Positions 17,501 through 25,227 of a stretch of DNA of 64,000 nt are shown here, piece after piece. The DNA comes from Lysobacter sp. CFH 32150. GTDB taxonomy: Bacteria; Pseudomonadota; Gammaproteobacteria; Xanthomonadales; Xanthomonadaceae. The DNA lies in the NCBI RefSeq assembly GCF_022758295.1, contig NZ_JALDWJ010000008.1, positions 62,001-126,000 on the forward strand, in the 5' to 3' direction. The translations under genes and the position numbers were made by a program. Each line of letters starts with the position of its first letter. Position 1 is the first letter of the stretch. The notes beneath the pieces were generated by a model. That model saw only the letters and a list, made by a program, of their open reading frames with translations, searched no databases and was not told where the DNA came from.

Positions 17501-19342
17501 TCAAAACATCAGGTTGACTGCGATCACGACGATCAGCAGATAGACCAGCGCCAGCGGTCCGCCGATGCGCCATAGGTCGCGCGGCTGGTAGCCGGCAGGT
17601 CCGGTGATCATCGACATCACCGGATTCGACGCCGTCATGAAGTTGTTGGAGGCCGACAGCGCGACGATCAACGCGAATGCGGTCGGATTGCCGCCTGCGG
17701 CGAGGGCGAGGTTGATCGCCATCGGCACCATCACGATGGTGGCGCCGACATGGCTGATCACCAGGGAAAAGATCGTGGTAAGCACGCCGATGGCGACTTC
17801 GATCACCCACACCGGTAGATCTTCCGGCAATCGCTCGATGGTGTGGCCGGCGATCCACGCAGCCGCACCGCTGGAATCCATCGCCCAGCCCAGCGGAATC
17901 AGGCAGGCCATCAGGAACACGGTCTTCCAGTTGATCGCGGCGTAGGCCTCGTCGATGTGCAGCACGCCGGCGATGAGCATGCCGGCGACGCCGGTCATCA
18001 GGGCGATCGATACCGGGATGCGCGTCGACAACGCCAGCAGCATGGTGATGGCGAAGATGCCCATCGCGATCTTGAACTTGTGCGGGCGCTGCTCGCCTTT
18101 CGGGTAGTCGGTGACGACCACGAAGTCCTTGCCCTCGGATGCCTGCGCGAGGTCCTGCCAGATGCCATGCAGCACCAGCATGTCGCCGGAACGCAGCGGC
18201 AGCTGGCGAACGTTCTCGCGATGTACCTGCTTGTCGCGGTTGACCGCAAGCAGGCTGATGCCGAACTGCTTGCGCAATTGCAGCTCGGCCTGGGTCTTGC
18301 CGATGTAGTTGGAAGTCGGCGGCACCACTGCTTCGGCGATGCCGGCGCGACTCGGATTGAACAGGTCGCCGAAGGTGCGCAGGCGCGTGCTCAGGCGCAG
18401 GAAATTGTTTTGCGCGAAGTCGGCGACCTGCTGCTTGGGCCCCATCGCGCCGAGCACGCTGCCAACCCAGATGCGTGCATCCGCCGGAGGCGCCAGGCGC
18501 TCTTCGTTGCCGGTCTTCAGCGCGAGCAACAGTGGTGCGTTGCGCAGCGCCTCGGCCTCGCCCAATGACATGCCCACCAACGGGCTGTCGGCGCTGACGT
18601 GCAATTCGTAGACATCGCCTTCGATGCCGTAGGCCTGGGCGAAGTAACTCTGCGTGCGCGCCGGCGTCACGCCCGCGTCGACATCGTCCTGCGCCAGTCG
18701 CTTGTCGCCGAAGAAATAGAAGTACAGCAGGCCGGCGCCGAGCAGGCCCAGGCCGATCGGCAGCGGCGTGAACATGTGCAGCGGTTCCAGCGTCGCCGCG
18801 CCCGACGGCAGGTTGGCGTTGGCCGACACCATCAAGTCGTTGAGCAGGATCAACGGCGAGTTGCCGACCATGGTGAGCGCGCCGCCCATCACGATCGCCA
18901 CAGCCAGCGGCAACAGGAAACGCGACAACGGCAGGCCCGTGCGCGATGACAAACGCGAAGCCACCGGCAGGTACAGCGCCATCACCGATGGGTTCTGCAT
19001 GAACGATGAATTGAGGCCGGCAACCGCTGATGTCAGCAGCAACAGGCGCTGCTCGATGCCGTTCGCGCGCCGCAGCAGCCAGCCGGCGAGGCGATTGAGT
19101 GCGCCGGTGCGATCGAGCCCGGCGCCGAGGATCATCGTCGCGATGATGCTCATCACCGCGTTACCAGAGAAGCCGCCGAACAATTCTTCCGGTGCGACCA
19201 GCCCGGTCAGCCCGAGCAACACCAGCACCACCAGCGCCACCACGTCGGCGCGGATCCGCTCGAAGACGAACATCGCCATCGTGAAACCCACCAGCCCGAG
19301 CACGAGCTTCATGTCGGTGGTGAGCGTCAGCGCGGTGTCCAT
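17501..19342 (-). CDS. SLC13/DASS-type permease with two TrkA-C domains
   Basis: A 613-residue inner-membrane transporter. Hydrophobic helices fill residues about 10-205 and 400-613; between them lie two soluble RCK_C/TrkA-C-like modules (about 225-300 and 315-390, e.g. 'ELHVSADSPLVGMSLGEAEA' and 'SGDMLVLHGIWQDLAQ'). This arrangement is that of the sodium/anion symporter-related permeases of the ion-transporter superfamily, often annotated for sulfate or dicarboxylates. Substrate is not identifiable. The gene starts 13 bp from the left arm of the inverted-flank element, which therefore occupies its promoter region. Confidence 0.88.
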   Translation of the reverse strand: MDTALTLTTDMKLVLGLVGFTMAMFVFERIRADVVALVVLVLLGLTGLVAPEELFGGFSGNAVMSIIATMILGAGLDRTGALNRLAGWLLRRANGIEQRLLLLTSAVAGLNSSFMQNPSVMALYLPVASRLSSRTGLPLSRFLLPLAVAIVMGGALTMVGNSPLILLNDLMVSANANLPSGAATLEPLHMFTPLPIGLGLLGAGLLYFYFFGDKRLAQDDVDAGVTPARTQSYFAQAYGIEGDVYELHVSADSPLVGMSLGEAEALRNAPLLLALKTGNEERLAPPADARIWVGSVLGAMGPKQQVADFAQNNFLRLSTRLRTFGDLFNPSRAGIAEAVVPPTSNYIGKTQAELQLRKQFGISLLAVNRDKQVHRENVRQLPLRSGDMLVLHGIWQDLAQASEGKDFVVVTDYPKGEQRPHKFKIAMGIFAITMLLALSTRIPVSIALMTGVAGMLIAGVLHIDEAYAAINWKTVFLMACLIPLGWAMDSSGAAAWIAGHTIERLPEDLPVWVIEVAIGVLTTIFSLVISHVGATIVMVPMAINLALAAGGNPTAFALIVALSASNNFMTASNPVMSMITGPAGYQPRDLWRIGGPLALVYLLIVVIAVNLMF

Positions 19343-19354
19343 TCGGCTGCGGTC

Positions 19355-19625
19355 TTAGGGCCAGTTAACGCATATGGAGCGGGTCGCGCCGGGCCTGAGC
19401 GCGTGCGAGGCAAGGAAGAGCGAGGGCGCGCATGCCGATACGCAACTGAGCGATGACGCGGCATCGCGTGCGCTCAGGCCCGGCCCTTCGGGTTGCTTCT
19501 CAGTGGCCGTCAGACGGCGCCGCGCGCCTTGGCCTTGCAAGCAGCAAGGCACTGCGTCGCGCAACACCGCCTGGCAGCCACTGAGAAGCAACGCGACCCG
19601 CTCCATATGTGTTAACTGGCCCTAA
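19355..19625. mobile_element. inverted-flank hairpin element, copy A
   Basis: A 271-bp non-coding unit. Outer arms at 19355-19388 and 19592-19625 are inverted repeats, 33 of 34 matching. The 203-bp core (19389-19591) holds two internal hairpins: CCGGGCCTGAGCGC pairing with GCGCTCAGGCCCGG, and GTTGCTTCTCAGTGGC pairing with GGC/GCCACTGAGAAGCAAC on the other side of the CCCTTCGGG turn. Copy B at 50245-50513 has a core of equal length in the opposite orientation and clearly alike in sequence; only the last 7 bp of the arms (GGTCGCG) are shared between copies. The right arm includes the trmB stop codon. No transposase is encoded; non-autonomous mobility is an inference. Confidence 0.7.
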
Positions 19626-20389
19626 TTCCGGTCGTAAAGGAGATCCCACACGCCGTGGCCGAGCTTCTGGCCACGGGTCTCGAAGTGGGTCTGCGGCCGC
19701 CATTCCGGCCGCGATACCGAGCCACGCGGACCGGCTCGGTTGCGCAAGCCGGGCGTGGCATCGAGCACATCCCACATCTGCTCCGCATAGTCGTGCCAAT
19801 CGGTAGCGAGGTGCAAGCGTCCACCGACCGCGAGTTTGCTGACGATCAGCTTCGCGAAGTCGGGCTGGACCAGGCGACGCTTGTTGTGGCGCTTCTTGTG
19901 CCAGGGATCGGGGAAGTAGATGCGGACTTCATCGAGCGATCCGTCTGCGATCTCGTGTTGCAGCACTTCCACCGCGTCGTGGTGGTAGACGCGGACGTGA
20001 TCGCTGCCGTCTTCGGCCAGCGCGTTGAGCAGGCGACCGACGCCAGGAGCATGCACTTCGATGCCGATCAGATCGCGCGCATGGTCGTGCTGTGCGGCGA
20101 AGCGCAGCGCTTCGCCGTTGCCGAAGCCGATCTCGAGCACACGCTTGGCCTTGCGCCCGAACACCGCGTCGAAATCGCGCGGCATGCCCCGGCTCTCAAG
20201 TGGCATGAAATCGAGCCCGAAGCGTGGCCACAGCAGATCGAACGCGCGCTGCTGCGCTGGGGTGAAACGCCCTTGGCGCAGCACGAAGCTGCGGACCTGG
20301 CGGCGGCCAGGCTCGGCAGTGAAGGGCTTGGGCGGGGCTTTGGCGCCGTCGCTGTTGAAGGGATCGGTCATGTGGGGGGAAGGCGCCAT
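19622..20389 (-). CDS. trmB: tRNA (guanine-46-N7)-methyltransferase
   Basis: The SAM-dependent enzyme makes m7G46 in the tRNA variable loop. The 255-residue reading has the TrmB signatures '[16 protein letters not shown]' (SAM loop), '[15 protein letters not shown]', '[20 protein letters not shown]' and '[14 protein letters not shown]'. The start at 20389 overlaps the thiG stop (TGATG), implying coupling; a shorter start at 20371 is also possible, and neither has a strong ribosome site. The stop codon lies inside the right arm of the inverted-flank element. Confidence 0.93.
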   Translation of the reverse strand: MAPSPHMTDPFNSDGAKAPPKPFTAEPGRRQVRSFVLRQGRFTPAQQRAFDLLWPRFGLDFMPLESRGMPRDFDAVFGRKAKRVLEIGFGNGEALRFAAQHDHARDLIGIEVHAPGVGRLLNALAEDGSDHVRVYHHDAVEVLQHEIADGSLDEVRIYFPDPWHKKRHNKRRLVQPDFAKLIVSKLAVGGRLHLATDWHDYAEQMWDVLDATPGLRNRAGPRGSVSRPEWRPQTHFETRGQKLGHGVWDLLYDRN

Positions 20390-21192
20390 CAGCCGATCAG
20401 GCCATCGACCGGCGACGAAGCACTGGCGTAACGCTTGCGCGGAATGCGCCCGGCGAGGAAGGCCTCGCGTCCGGCTTCCACCGCCTTCCTCATCGCGCTT
20501 GCCATCAGTACCGGGTCCCTGGCGCCGGCGATGGCGGTGTTCATCAGCACGCCGTGGCAGCCCAGCTCCATTGCGATGGCGGCATCGGAGGCCGTGCCGA
20601 CGCCGGCGTCGACGATGATCGGCACCTTGGCGTTCTCGACGATCTCGAGCAGGTTGTATTTGTTCTGCACGCCGAGGCCGGAACCGATCGGCGCCGCCAG
20701 CGGCATCACCGCGACGCAGCCGATCTCTTCGAGGCGCTTGGCGAGGATCGGATCGTCGGAGGTGTAGACCATCACCTCGAAACCGTCGGCGACCAGGATC
20801 TCGGCGGCCTTCAGGGTCTGCACCACATCCGGATACAGCGTCTTCTGGTCGCCCAGCACTTCGAGCTTCACCAGTTGATGCCCGTCGAGCAATTCGCGTG
20901 CCAGCCGGCAGGTACGGACAGCGTCGTCGGCGGTGTAGCAGCCGGCGGTGTTGGGCAGGATCGTGTAGCGATCCGGCGGCAGCACGTCGAGCAGGTTCGG
21001 CTCGCCCGGCGTCTGGCCGATGTTGGTGCGGCGGATGGCGACGGTCACGATTTCCGCGCCGGCGGCCTCGGTGGCGCGGCGGGTTTCGTCGAGATCCCTG
21101 AACTTGCCGGTTCCGGTGAGCAGACGCGAACGATAGCGGCGGCCGGCGACGATGAGGGCGTCGTCGGGCGCGGGAAAATGAGTGTCGGACAT
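20389..21192 (-). CDS. thiG: thiazole synthase
   Basis: The 267-residue TIM-barrel enzyme condenses 1-deoxy-xylulose-5-phosphate, dehydroglycine and ThiS-thiocarboxylate to thiamine thiazole phosphate. Motifs: '[19 protein letters not shown]', 'TVAIRRTN', '[17 protein letters not shown]', '[16 protein letters not shown]' with the Schiff-base Lys109, '[15 protein letters not shown]' and '[20 protein letters not shown]'. Its sulfur-carrier partner thiS lies 3.2 kb away on the same strand, separated by an oppositely oriented cassette. Coupled downstream to trmB. Confidence 0.95.
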   Translation of the reverse strand: MSDTHFPAPDDALIVAGRRYRSRLLTGTGKFRDLDETRRATEAAGAEIVTVAIRRTNIGQTPGEPNLLDVLPPDRYTILPNTAGCYTADDAVRTCRLARELLDGHQLVKLEVLGDQKTLYPDVVQTLKAAEILVADGFEVMVYTSDDPILAKRLEEIGCVAVMPLAAPIGSGLGVQNKYNLLEIVENAKVPIIVDAGVGTASDAAIAMELGCHGVLMNTAIAGARDPVLMASAMRKAVEAGREAFLAGRIPRKRYASASSPVDGLIG

Positions 21193-21367
21193 ATGTGCAT
21201 GTTACCGCGCCGTTGGTCGGTCGAAGTGGTCCTCTGGTCGGCCCCATGGCCGGTTTTTGTCGGCTGCACCGTGTGGGTGGTCGAGTGGATCAAAACCGTG
21301 CGGTCGGGACACCCCTGAACCTGCACGTGCGGCGGCGTTCCACCCGCGCGCGATGTGCACCATTGCG

Positions 21368-21462
21368 CGGTACGCACAGAGCACACCCGGCGCAAGCCGG
21401 CGTCGCAAAGCTACGGGTCCCGGCGACTCCCCCCGCCGCGGATAGCCGGGTTCCCGTTACCG
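21368..21462 (+). promoter_or_regulatory. GEMM-I (cyclic-dinucleotide) riboswitch, first of tandem pair
   Basis: The stretch matches the GEMM-I layout: closing helix CGGTA (21368-21372) / TACCG (21458-21462), the core ACGCACAGAGCACACC, a CCGGC-GCAA-GCCGG hairpin with a GNRA tetraloop, the hallmark CGCAAAGC at 21404-21411, then CGGGTC...AGCCGGGTT. Known members bind c-di-GMP, or cGAMP in a variant class. By hand alignment to the Vibrio Vc2 aptamer, the ligand-contacting G20 is A here. Confidence 0.85.
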
Positions 21463-21490
21463 CCGGTGGTTCGCATCGCGCGGTCTTCAA

Positions 21491-21579
21491 CACTCAGGTC
21501 TCGTCAAACGCACACCCGGTGCAAACCGGGGCCGCAAAGCATCCGGGTGCCCTCCCAGGCACGGCTGAGCTACCGAGTG
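21491..21579 (+). promoter_or_regulatory. GEMM-I-like riboswitch, second of tandem pair
   Basis: A second aptamer follows 28 bp after the first. Closing helix CACTC (21491-21495) / GAGTG (21575-21579) with GGT/ACC continues it, then CGCACA, a CCCGGT-GCAA-ACCGGG hairpin with GNRA loop, CGCAAAGC at 21533-21540, a TGCC/GGCA hairpin and GGCTGAGCTACCGAG. It is more divergent than the first copy; the Vc2 G20 equivalent is C. Tandem aptamers are expected to sharpen the response or integrate two ligands. Confidence 0.75.
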
Positions 21580-21621
21580 TAATGGGGGAGCGTTTTCTGC
21601 TCCCAAACGGGAACCGCAGAC

Positions 21622-24303
21622 ATGAAACTCAACTGGAGAAAGCCCGCCCTCTGGGCGGCACTCACCGTGGCCACGGTGGGGGCGGCAGCACTTGCCGCCG
21701 AAGCGGATGGACCGGATGTGACACCAACTTACTTTGCGTTGCCGCTACAGCCGGCAACCGGCAATCCGGTCACCTGTATGGAAAACACCGGCTCGACCCT
21801 CGGGCTCGGCTACCCCATGGGCGTCAAGCTCGACGGCAAAGGCACCGGCACTTGGGATATCTACTTGCCCTCCGATGAAACCGGCAGCGGCACGGCCGTG
21901 CCATCTGGCGATCCGGCACCCGGCGGCGGCCTGTCCTTTGCGGGCACGATCGTAGTCACCGACGTTGTCGGCGACAACAACGCGATCAATTTCTACAACG
22001 ACGGGACCTTCCTCGGCGTCAGCGGCGTCATCATCAAGGCAGGCTCTGGCGGCTCACCGCAGTCGTCCAGCGTCTATCCCTATGAGCAACCGCCGGCATC
22101 GATTCCGGTCCCTGGTCCGAACAATGACCTAGTCGACTACGGTTGGCCGGATCCCTATCCGGGTGGTTATCCGGGCCCGCAGATCGAAGACGACAACCTC
22201 GATTCGCCTGCCGGCATCACCCAGGGCATCAGCCATATCGAGTTCTGCTTCTTCAACAGCGAGCCGATCGTGCGCCCGCCGAACATTTCGAAGACGGCGG
22301 ATGGCACCTGGATTCGCTACCACGACTGGACCTTGAACAAGGAAGTCGATCCGGAAGCGATCGAGATGTTCAACGGCGATACCCACGACGTGGATTACAC
22401 CATCACGGCGGCCAAGGATCCGTGGGGCAACTTCACGGTGTCCGGCGTCATCGAGCTGAGCGATCCGCTCGACCAGGGCTTCACTGTCGATAGCGTTGCG
22501 GACACCATCATCTTCGACGCCGACGCAGCCAACACGCCGTTCCACCCGACGTTGAACTGCGCGAACGTGGACGATGGTAGCGACGTATTCCATCGCTGCA
22601 CCTACAGCATCACCCTGAGCAGCAAGACCTACTCGTTCCTCGCTGGAGGTACGGGCGGCGTCAACACTGCAGTGGCGCAGGTCAGCCTGGATGGACAGCC
22701 CGTCCTGACCGATCCCACGGAGGCCACCGCGAACTTCCTGTTCCCGGCTGAGCCGTCGGAAAGCTTCGGCGATGAGCTGGTGCTCGACGACACCATGGTG
22801 CCCGGCGCGCCGGACCACACCTTCACGGACGACGGCGTGTTCCAGTATCCGCACACCTTCGCTTGCCCGGATGACGAGGGCGACAACCCGAACACCGCGA
22901 CTGGTACCTACACCACAGGCCCCGGCACGACCGGCGAGGTGGTGGACCAGGCCAACGTGAACGTGGATTGCCACGTCGTCACGGTGACGAAGACGGCACT
23001 GACCCGCTTCCATCGCGATTTCGACTGGACGCCTGAGAAGAAGATCGTGGTGCGTCCGCAAGATCTGACGGTGGAAGACAAGACCGTGCATTGCTCGCTG
23101 CTGGGCAGCGGTCCGTACGTGGGCAACTACCTGTGCGACGACATCACCATCGAACTGTTGTCGGGCAGCGTGTACGACACGGTGTATTCGCTGACTGCCA
23201 CCAAGGATGCCGGCACGGATAGCGGGCAGCAGGTCTATGGCGTGATCACGGTCAGTTGGCCGGCCGATGCACCGGAACCGGTGTTCACTGGCGATCCGAC
23301 CGATGTGTTGCAGTACGCGGCAGGTTTGCCGGCCTCGATCAACGCGACCGTCAGCAACTGCGTGCTCGGCACCAACGAGATCACGTGCGACTACGTGGCC
23401 GACGTCGGCGACGACCGTAGCGGTATCAACGAAGCAAGCATCGTGCGTCCGTGGGTTTGCTACAACGCGGATGAAACGACCAAGGTGTGCGCTGTTCCGG
23501 GCGAAAGCACTTACACCGGATCGCAGGCCTTCAGCTTCGGTGCTCCGACTACGACTGCGGATGATTGTGTCGCGCTAAGCGATCTGTTCAACGGCACCCC
23601 GGGTCTCAATCTCGGTGCTGGGCTGTTCCCGGAAGGCACCGTGATCGATCCGCTGTGCAACAGCGCCACGCTGTATCGCACCGCGACCGAAATCCCGGGC
23701 ATCGACCTGGATATCCTGGCCGACTGGGCACCGCCGGGCTTCGAGCAGTTCACTCCGGCATGCACGTTCTATGTGCCGAACCTGCTCAAGCTGGCTCTGG
23801 ATGACGGGCTGGTCGAGAGCGACGAGGCAGTGATCGGTGTGTTCGTCTCGGATGCCTGCAACCAGGGTTGCACCCTGACGCAGGGCTACTGGAAGACGCA
23901 CGCGATCTTTGCAGCGAAGCCGCAATTCACCAAGAAGCGTGACGACACTTGGGATTTGGTTGGGGCACAGGCGGAGAACACGACGTTCTTCCTCAGTGGC
24001 ACCAGCTGGATCAATGTGTTCTGGACTCCGCCGAAGGGCAACGCCTACTACAACCTCGCCCACCAGTACATGGCGGCGAAGTTGAACGGCTATGCCGGTG
24101 CGAGTGTTCCGGCCGACGTGGCCGCTGCGATAGCCGATGCAGAAGCATGGTTCTCGCTGTATCCGCCAAGCCACACCTTCTGGAAGACCAACAAGAACCT
24201 GGTGATCACCACAGCCGGTCTGCTTGCGTCCTACAACGAAGGTTCGACCGGTCCTGGCCACTGCTCCGAAGCGCCACAAGCGCTGGTGTTGATGGTCAAG
24301 TAA
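21622..24303 (+). CDS. large secreted protein under riboswitch control
   Basis: The 893-residue protein has a Sec signal peptide (about 1-26, 'WAALTVATVGAAALAAEADG'). The mature chain is acidic, rich in Gly, Asp, Thr and Pro, with paired cysteines and few lysines, as in extracellular proteins. Two related modules occur at about 222-290 and 452-545, sharing [IV]-[ST]-KTA ... HDW/FDW-T ... Y-[ST]-[IL]-TA-x-KD ... V-x-GVI. A C-terminal domain from about residue 746 begins 'CNQGCTLTQGYWKTHAIF' and runs to the end with conserved-looking Trp/His residues. The GCTLT-x-GYWKTH motif is seen in other secreted bacterial proteins of unknown role. No sorting signal or enzyme domain is visible. I infer a biofilm/surface role from the cyclic-dinucleotide riboswitches. 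Confidence 0.75.
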   Translation: MKLNWRKPALWAALTVATVGAAALAAEADGPDVTPTYFALPLQPATGNPVTCMENTGSTLGLGYPMGVKLDGKGTGTWDIYLPSDETGSGTAVPSGDPAPGGGLSFAGTIVVTDVVGDNNAINFYNDGTFLGVSGVIIKAGSGGSPQSSSVYPYEQPPASIPVPGPNNDLVDYGWPDPYPGGYPGPQIEDDNLDSPAGITQGISHIEFCFFNSEPIVRPPNISKTADGTWIRYHDWTLNKEVDPEAIEMFNGDTHDVDYTITAAKDPWGNFTVSGVIELSDPLDQGFTVDSVADTIIFDADAANTPFHPTLNCANVDDGSDVFHRCTYSITLSSKTYSFLAGGTGGVNTAVAQVSLDGQPVLTDPTEATANFLFPAEPSESFGDELVLDDTMVPGAPDHTFTDDGVFQYPHTFACPDDEGDNPNTATGTYTTGPGTTGEVVDQANVNVDCHVVTVTKTALTRFHRDFDWTPEKKIVVRPQDLTVEDKTVHCSLLGSGPYVGNYLCDDITIELLSGSVYDTVYSLTATKDAGTDSGQQVYGVITVSWPADAPEPVFTGDPTDVLQYAAGLPASINATVSNCVLGTNEITCDYVADVGDDRSGINEASIVRPWVCYNADETTKVCAVPGESTYTGSQAFSFGAPTTTADDCVALSDLFNGTPGLNLGAGLFPEGTVIDPLCNSATLYRTATEIPGIDLDILADWAPPGFEQFTPACTFYVPNLLKLALDDGLVESDEAVIGVFVSDACNQGCTLTQGYWKTHAIFAAKPQFTKKRDDTWDLVGAQAENTTFFLSGTSWINVFWTPPKGNAYYNLAHQYMAAKLNGYAGASVPADVAAAIADAEAWFSLYPPSHTFWKTNKNLVITTAGLLASYNEGSTGPGHCSEAPQALVLMVK

Positions 24304-24324
24304 TCGATTGCAGCTAGACCTAGC

Positions 24325-24358
24325 AAACCCCCGGGCTTCGGCCCGGGGGTTTTCTTTT
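24325..24358 (+). terminator. intrinsic terminator after the secreted-protein gene
   Basis: A very strong stem AAACCCCCGGGC / GCCCGGGGGTTT closes on a TTCG loop and is followed by TTTTCTTTT. It separates this gene from the 3' end of thiS on the other strand. Confidence 0.9.
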
Positions 24359-24362
24359 GCGC

Positions 24363-24563
24363 TTATCCGCCACCAAGGGCGTGCACGATTTCGACCCGGT
24401 CGCCCGGCTGCAACGGATGAGCTGCATGCGCACTGCGCGGCACGATCGAGCCATTGATCTCCACTGCAACCCGGCGTTCGGCCAGGCCTTCGTTCCGCAG
24501 CAGGTCGAGGATGCGGTAATCGTCCGGGAGCGTCCGCGATTCGCCGTTAAGGGTGATATCCAT
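24363..24563 (-). CDS. thiS: sulfur carrier protein ThiS
   Basis: The 66-residue ubiquitin-fold protein carries sulfur to thiazole synthase as a C-terminal thiocarboxylate. It starts 'MDITLNGESRTLPDDYRILD', has 'RVAVEINGSIVPRS' and 'LQPGDRVEIVHALGGG', ending in the essential Gly-Gly. It lies on the same strand as thiG but is not adjacent: a + strand cassette with riboswitches and the secreted protein intervenes. It must now be transcribed alone, because the terminator at 24325 and the divergent tRNA flank it. Confidence 0.93.
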   Translation of the reverse strand: MDITLNGESRTLPDDYRILDLLRNEGLAERRVAVEINGSIVPRSAHAAHPLQPGDRVEIVHALGGG

Positions 24564-24620
24564 GGTGCGTATTGTCGCGCGTTGCCAATCCGTGCGCGCA
24601 AGGCCTAGACTTCCCCGGAC

Positions 24621-24694
24621 GCGGGTGTAGTTCAATGGTAGAACTGCAGCTTCCCAAGCTGCTAGCGTGGGTTCGATTCCCATCACCCGCTCCA
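24621..24694 (+). tRNA. tRNA-Gly, anticodon CCC
   Basis: A complete 74-nt cloverleaf: acceptor GCGGGTG / CACCCGC, D-arm with TTCAATGGTAGAA, anticodon stem GCAGC / GCTGC around TTCCCAA (anticodon CCC), T-loop GGTTCGATTCC, discriminator T and encoded CCA. It reads GGG codons. Confidence 0.95.
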
Positions 24695-24753
24695 CATACG
24701 TTCGACGGCGGCTCGCTTACGGTGGCCGCCGTTTTTCCTTTGCAGGAGGCGCG

Positions 24754-25227
24754 ATGCGCCCTCGGATCGTGCTTGGTTGGCGGGAGTGGCTGGCGTTGCC
24801 GGCGCTCGGGATCGCGGCGATCCGCGCCAAGATCGACACCGGTGCGCGCAGTTCATCGCTGCATGTCGATGCGTACTGGCGCTTCGTGGAAGGCGGTGCG
24901 CCGTGGGCAGGGTTCCGCATCACCACCGGCGTGCGCGACGAACAGGTGATCGAAGCGAGCGCGCCGGTGCATGACGAACGTGAAGTCACCGATTCCGGTG
25001 GCAACCGCAGCCGGCGCATCTTTCTGCGGACACCGCTGCTCCTGGCAGGGATCGAGCGCGAGGTTGAAATCAATCTGACCGATCGCCGCGGCATGCTGTT
25101 CCCGATGCTGCTTGGCCGCACCGCGATGGCGCGCACGTTCACGGTCGACCCGGCACGCTCCTTCCTCCACGGCGACCTGCCGGCCCAACTCGCGCGGGCT
25201 TCTGACGAGAGCGACCTGCACCCATGA
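24754..25227 (+). CDS. rimB: RimB-like retropepsin-type protease (ATP-dependent zinc protease family)
   Basis: The 157-residue protein belongs to the family once called ATP-dependent zinc proteases (PF05618), with the aspartic-protease-like motif '[15 protein letters not shown]' and a second conserved block '[18 protein letters not shown]'. In pseudomonads the RimB member trims glutamate tails added by RimK to ribosomal protein S6. The gene has an excellent ribosome site (AGGAGG at 24744-24749) and its stop overlaps the rimK start by 4 nt, supporting that role. No membrane segment or signal. Confidence 0.82.
   Translation: MRPRIVLGWREWLALPALGIAAIRAKIDTGARSSSLHVDAYWRFVEGGAPWAGFRITTGVRDEQVIEASAPVHDEREVTDSGGNRSRRIFLRTPLLLAGIEREVEINLTDRRGMLFPMLLGRTAMARTFTVDPARSFLHGDLPAQLARASDESDLHP

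Larger units (their letters stand above)
21193..21621 (+). other. 429-bp leader between thiG and the secreted-protein gene
   Basis: No gene is supported here. The right two thirds form the tandem riboswitch leader of the secreted-protein gene. At 21582-21603 a GGGAGC / GCTCCC stem-loop follows the second aptamer, just upstream of the coding start; it lacks a T run, so it may act on translation. The left part (21193-21365) should hold divergent promoters, but I see no clear -35/-10 pair. Confidence 0.6.

Noticed and set aside
19355-19606. Protein of about 83 residues inside copy A, with a similar frame in copy B
   Set aside because: The frame exists on both strands because the unit is palindromic, has no ribosome site and lacks protein-like features; similarity between copies is explained by the repeat itself.
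24564-24620. Possible TPP riboswitch before thiS
   Set aside because: Only 57 bp separate thiS from the tRNA and none of the TPP consensus blocks occur there or upstream of thiG.
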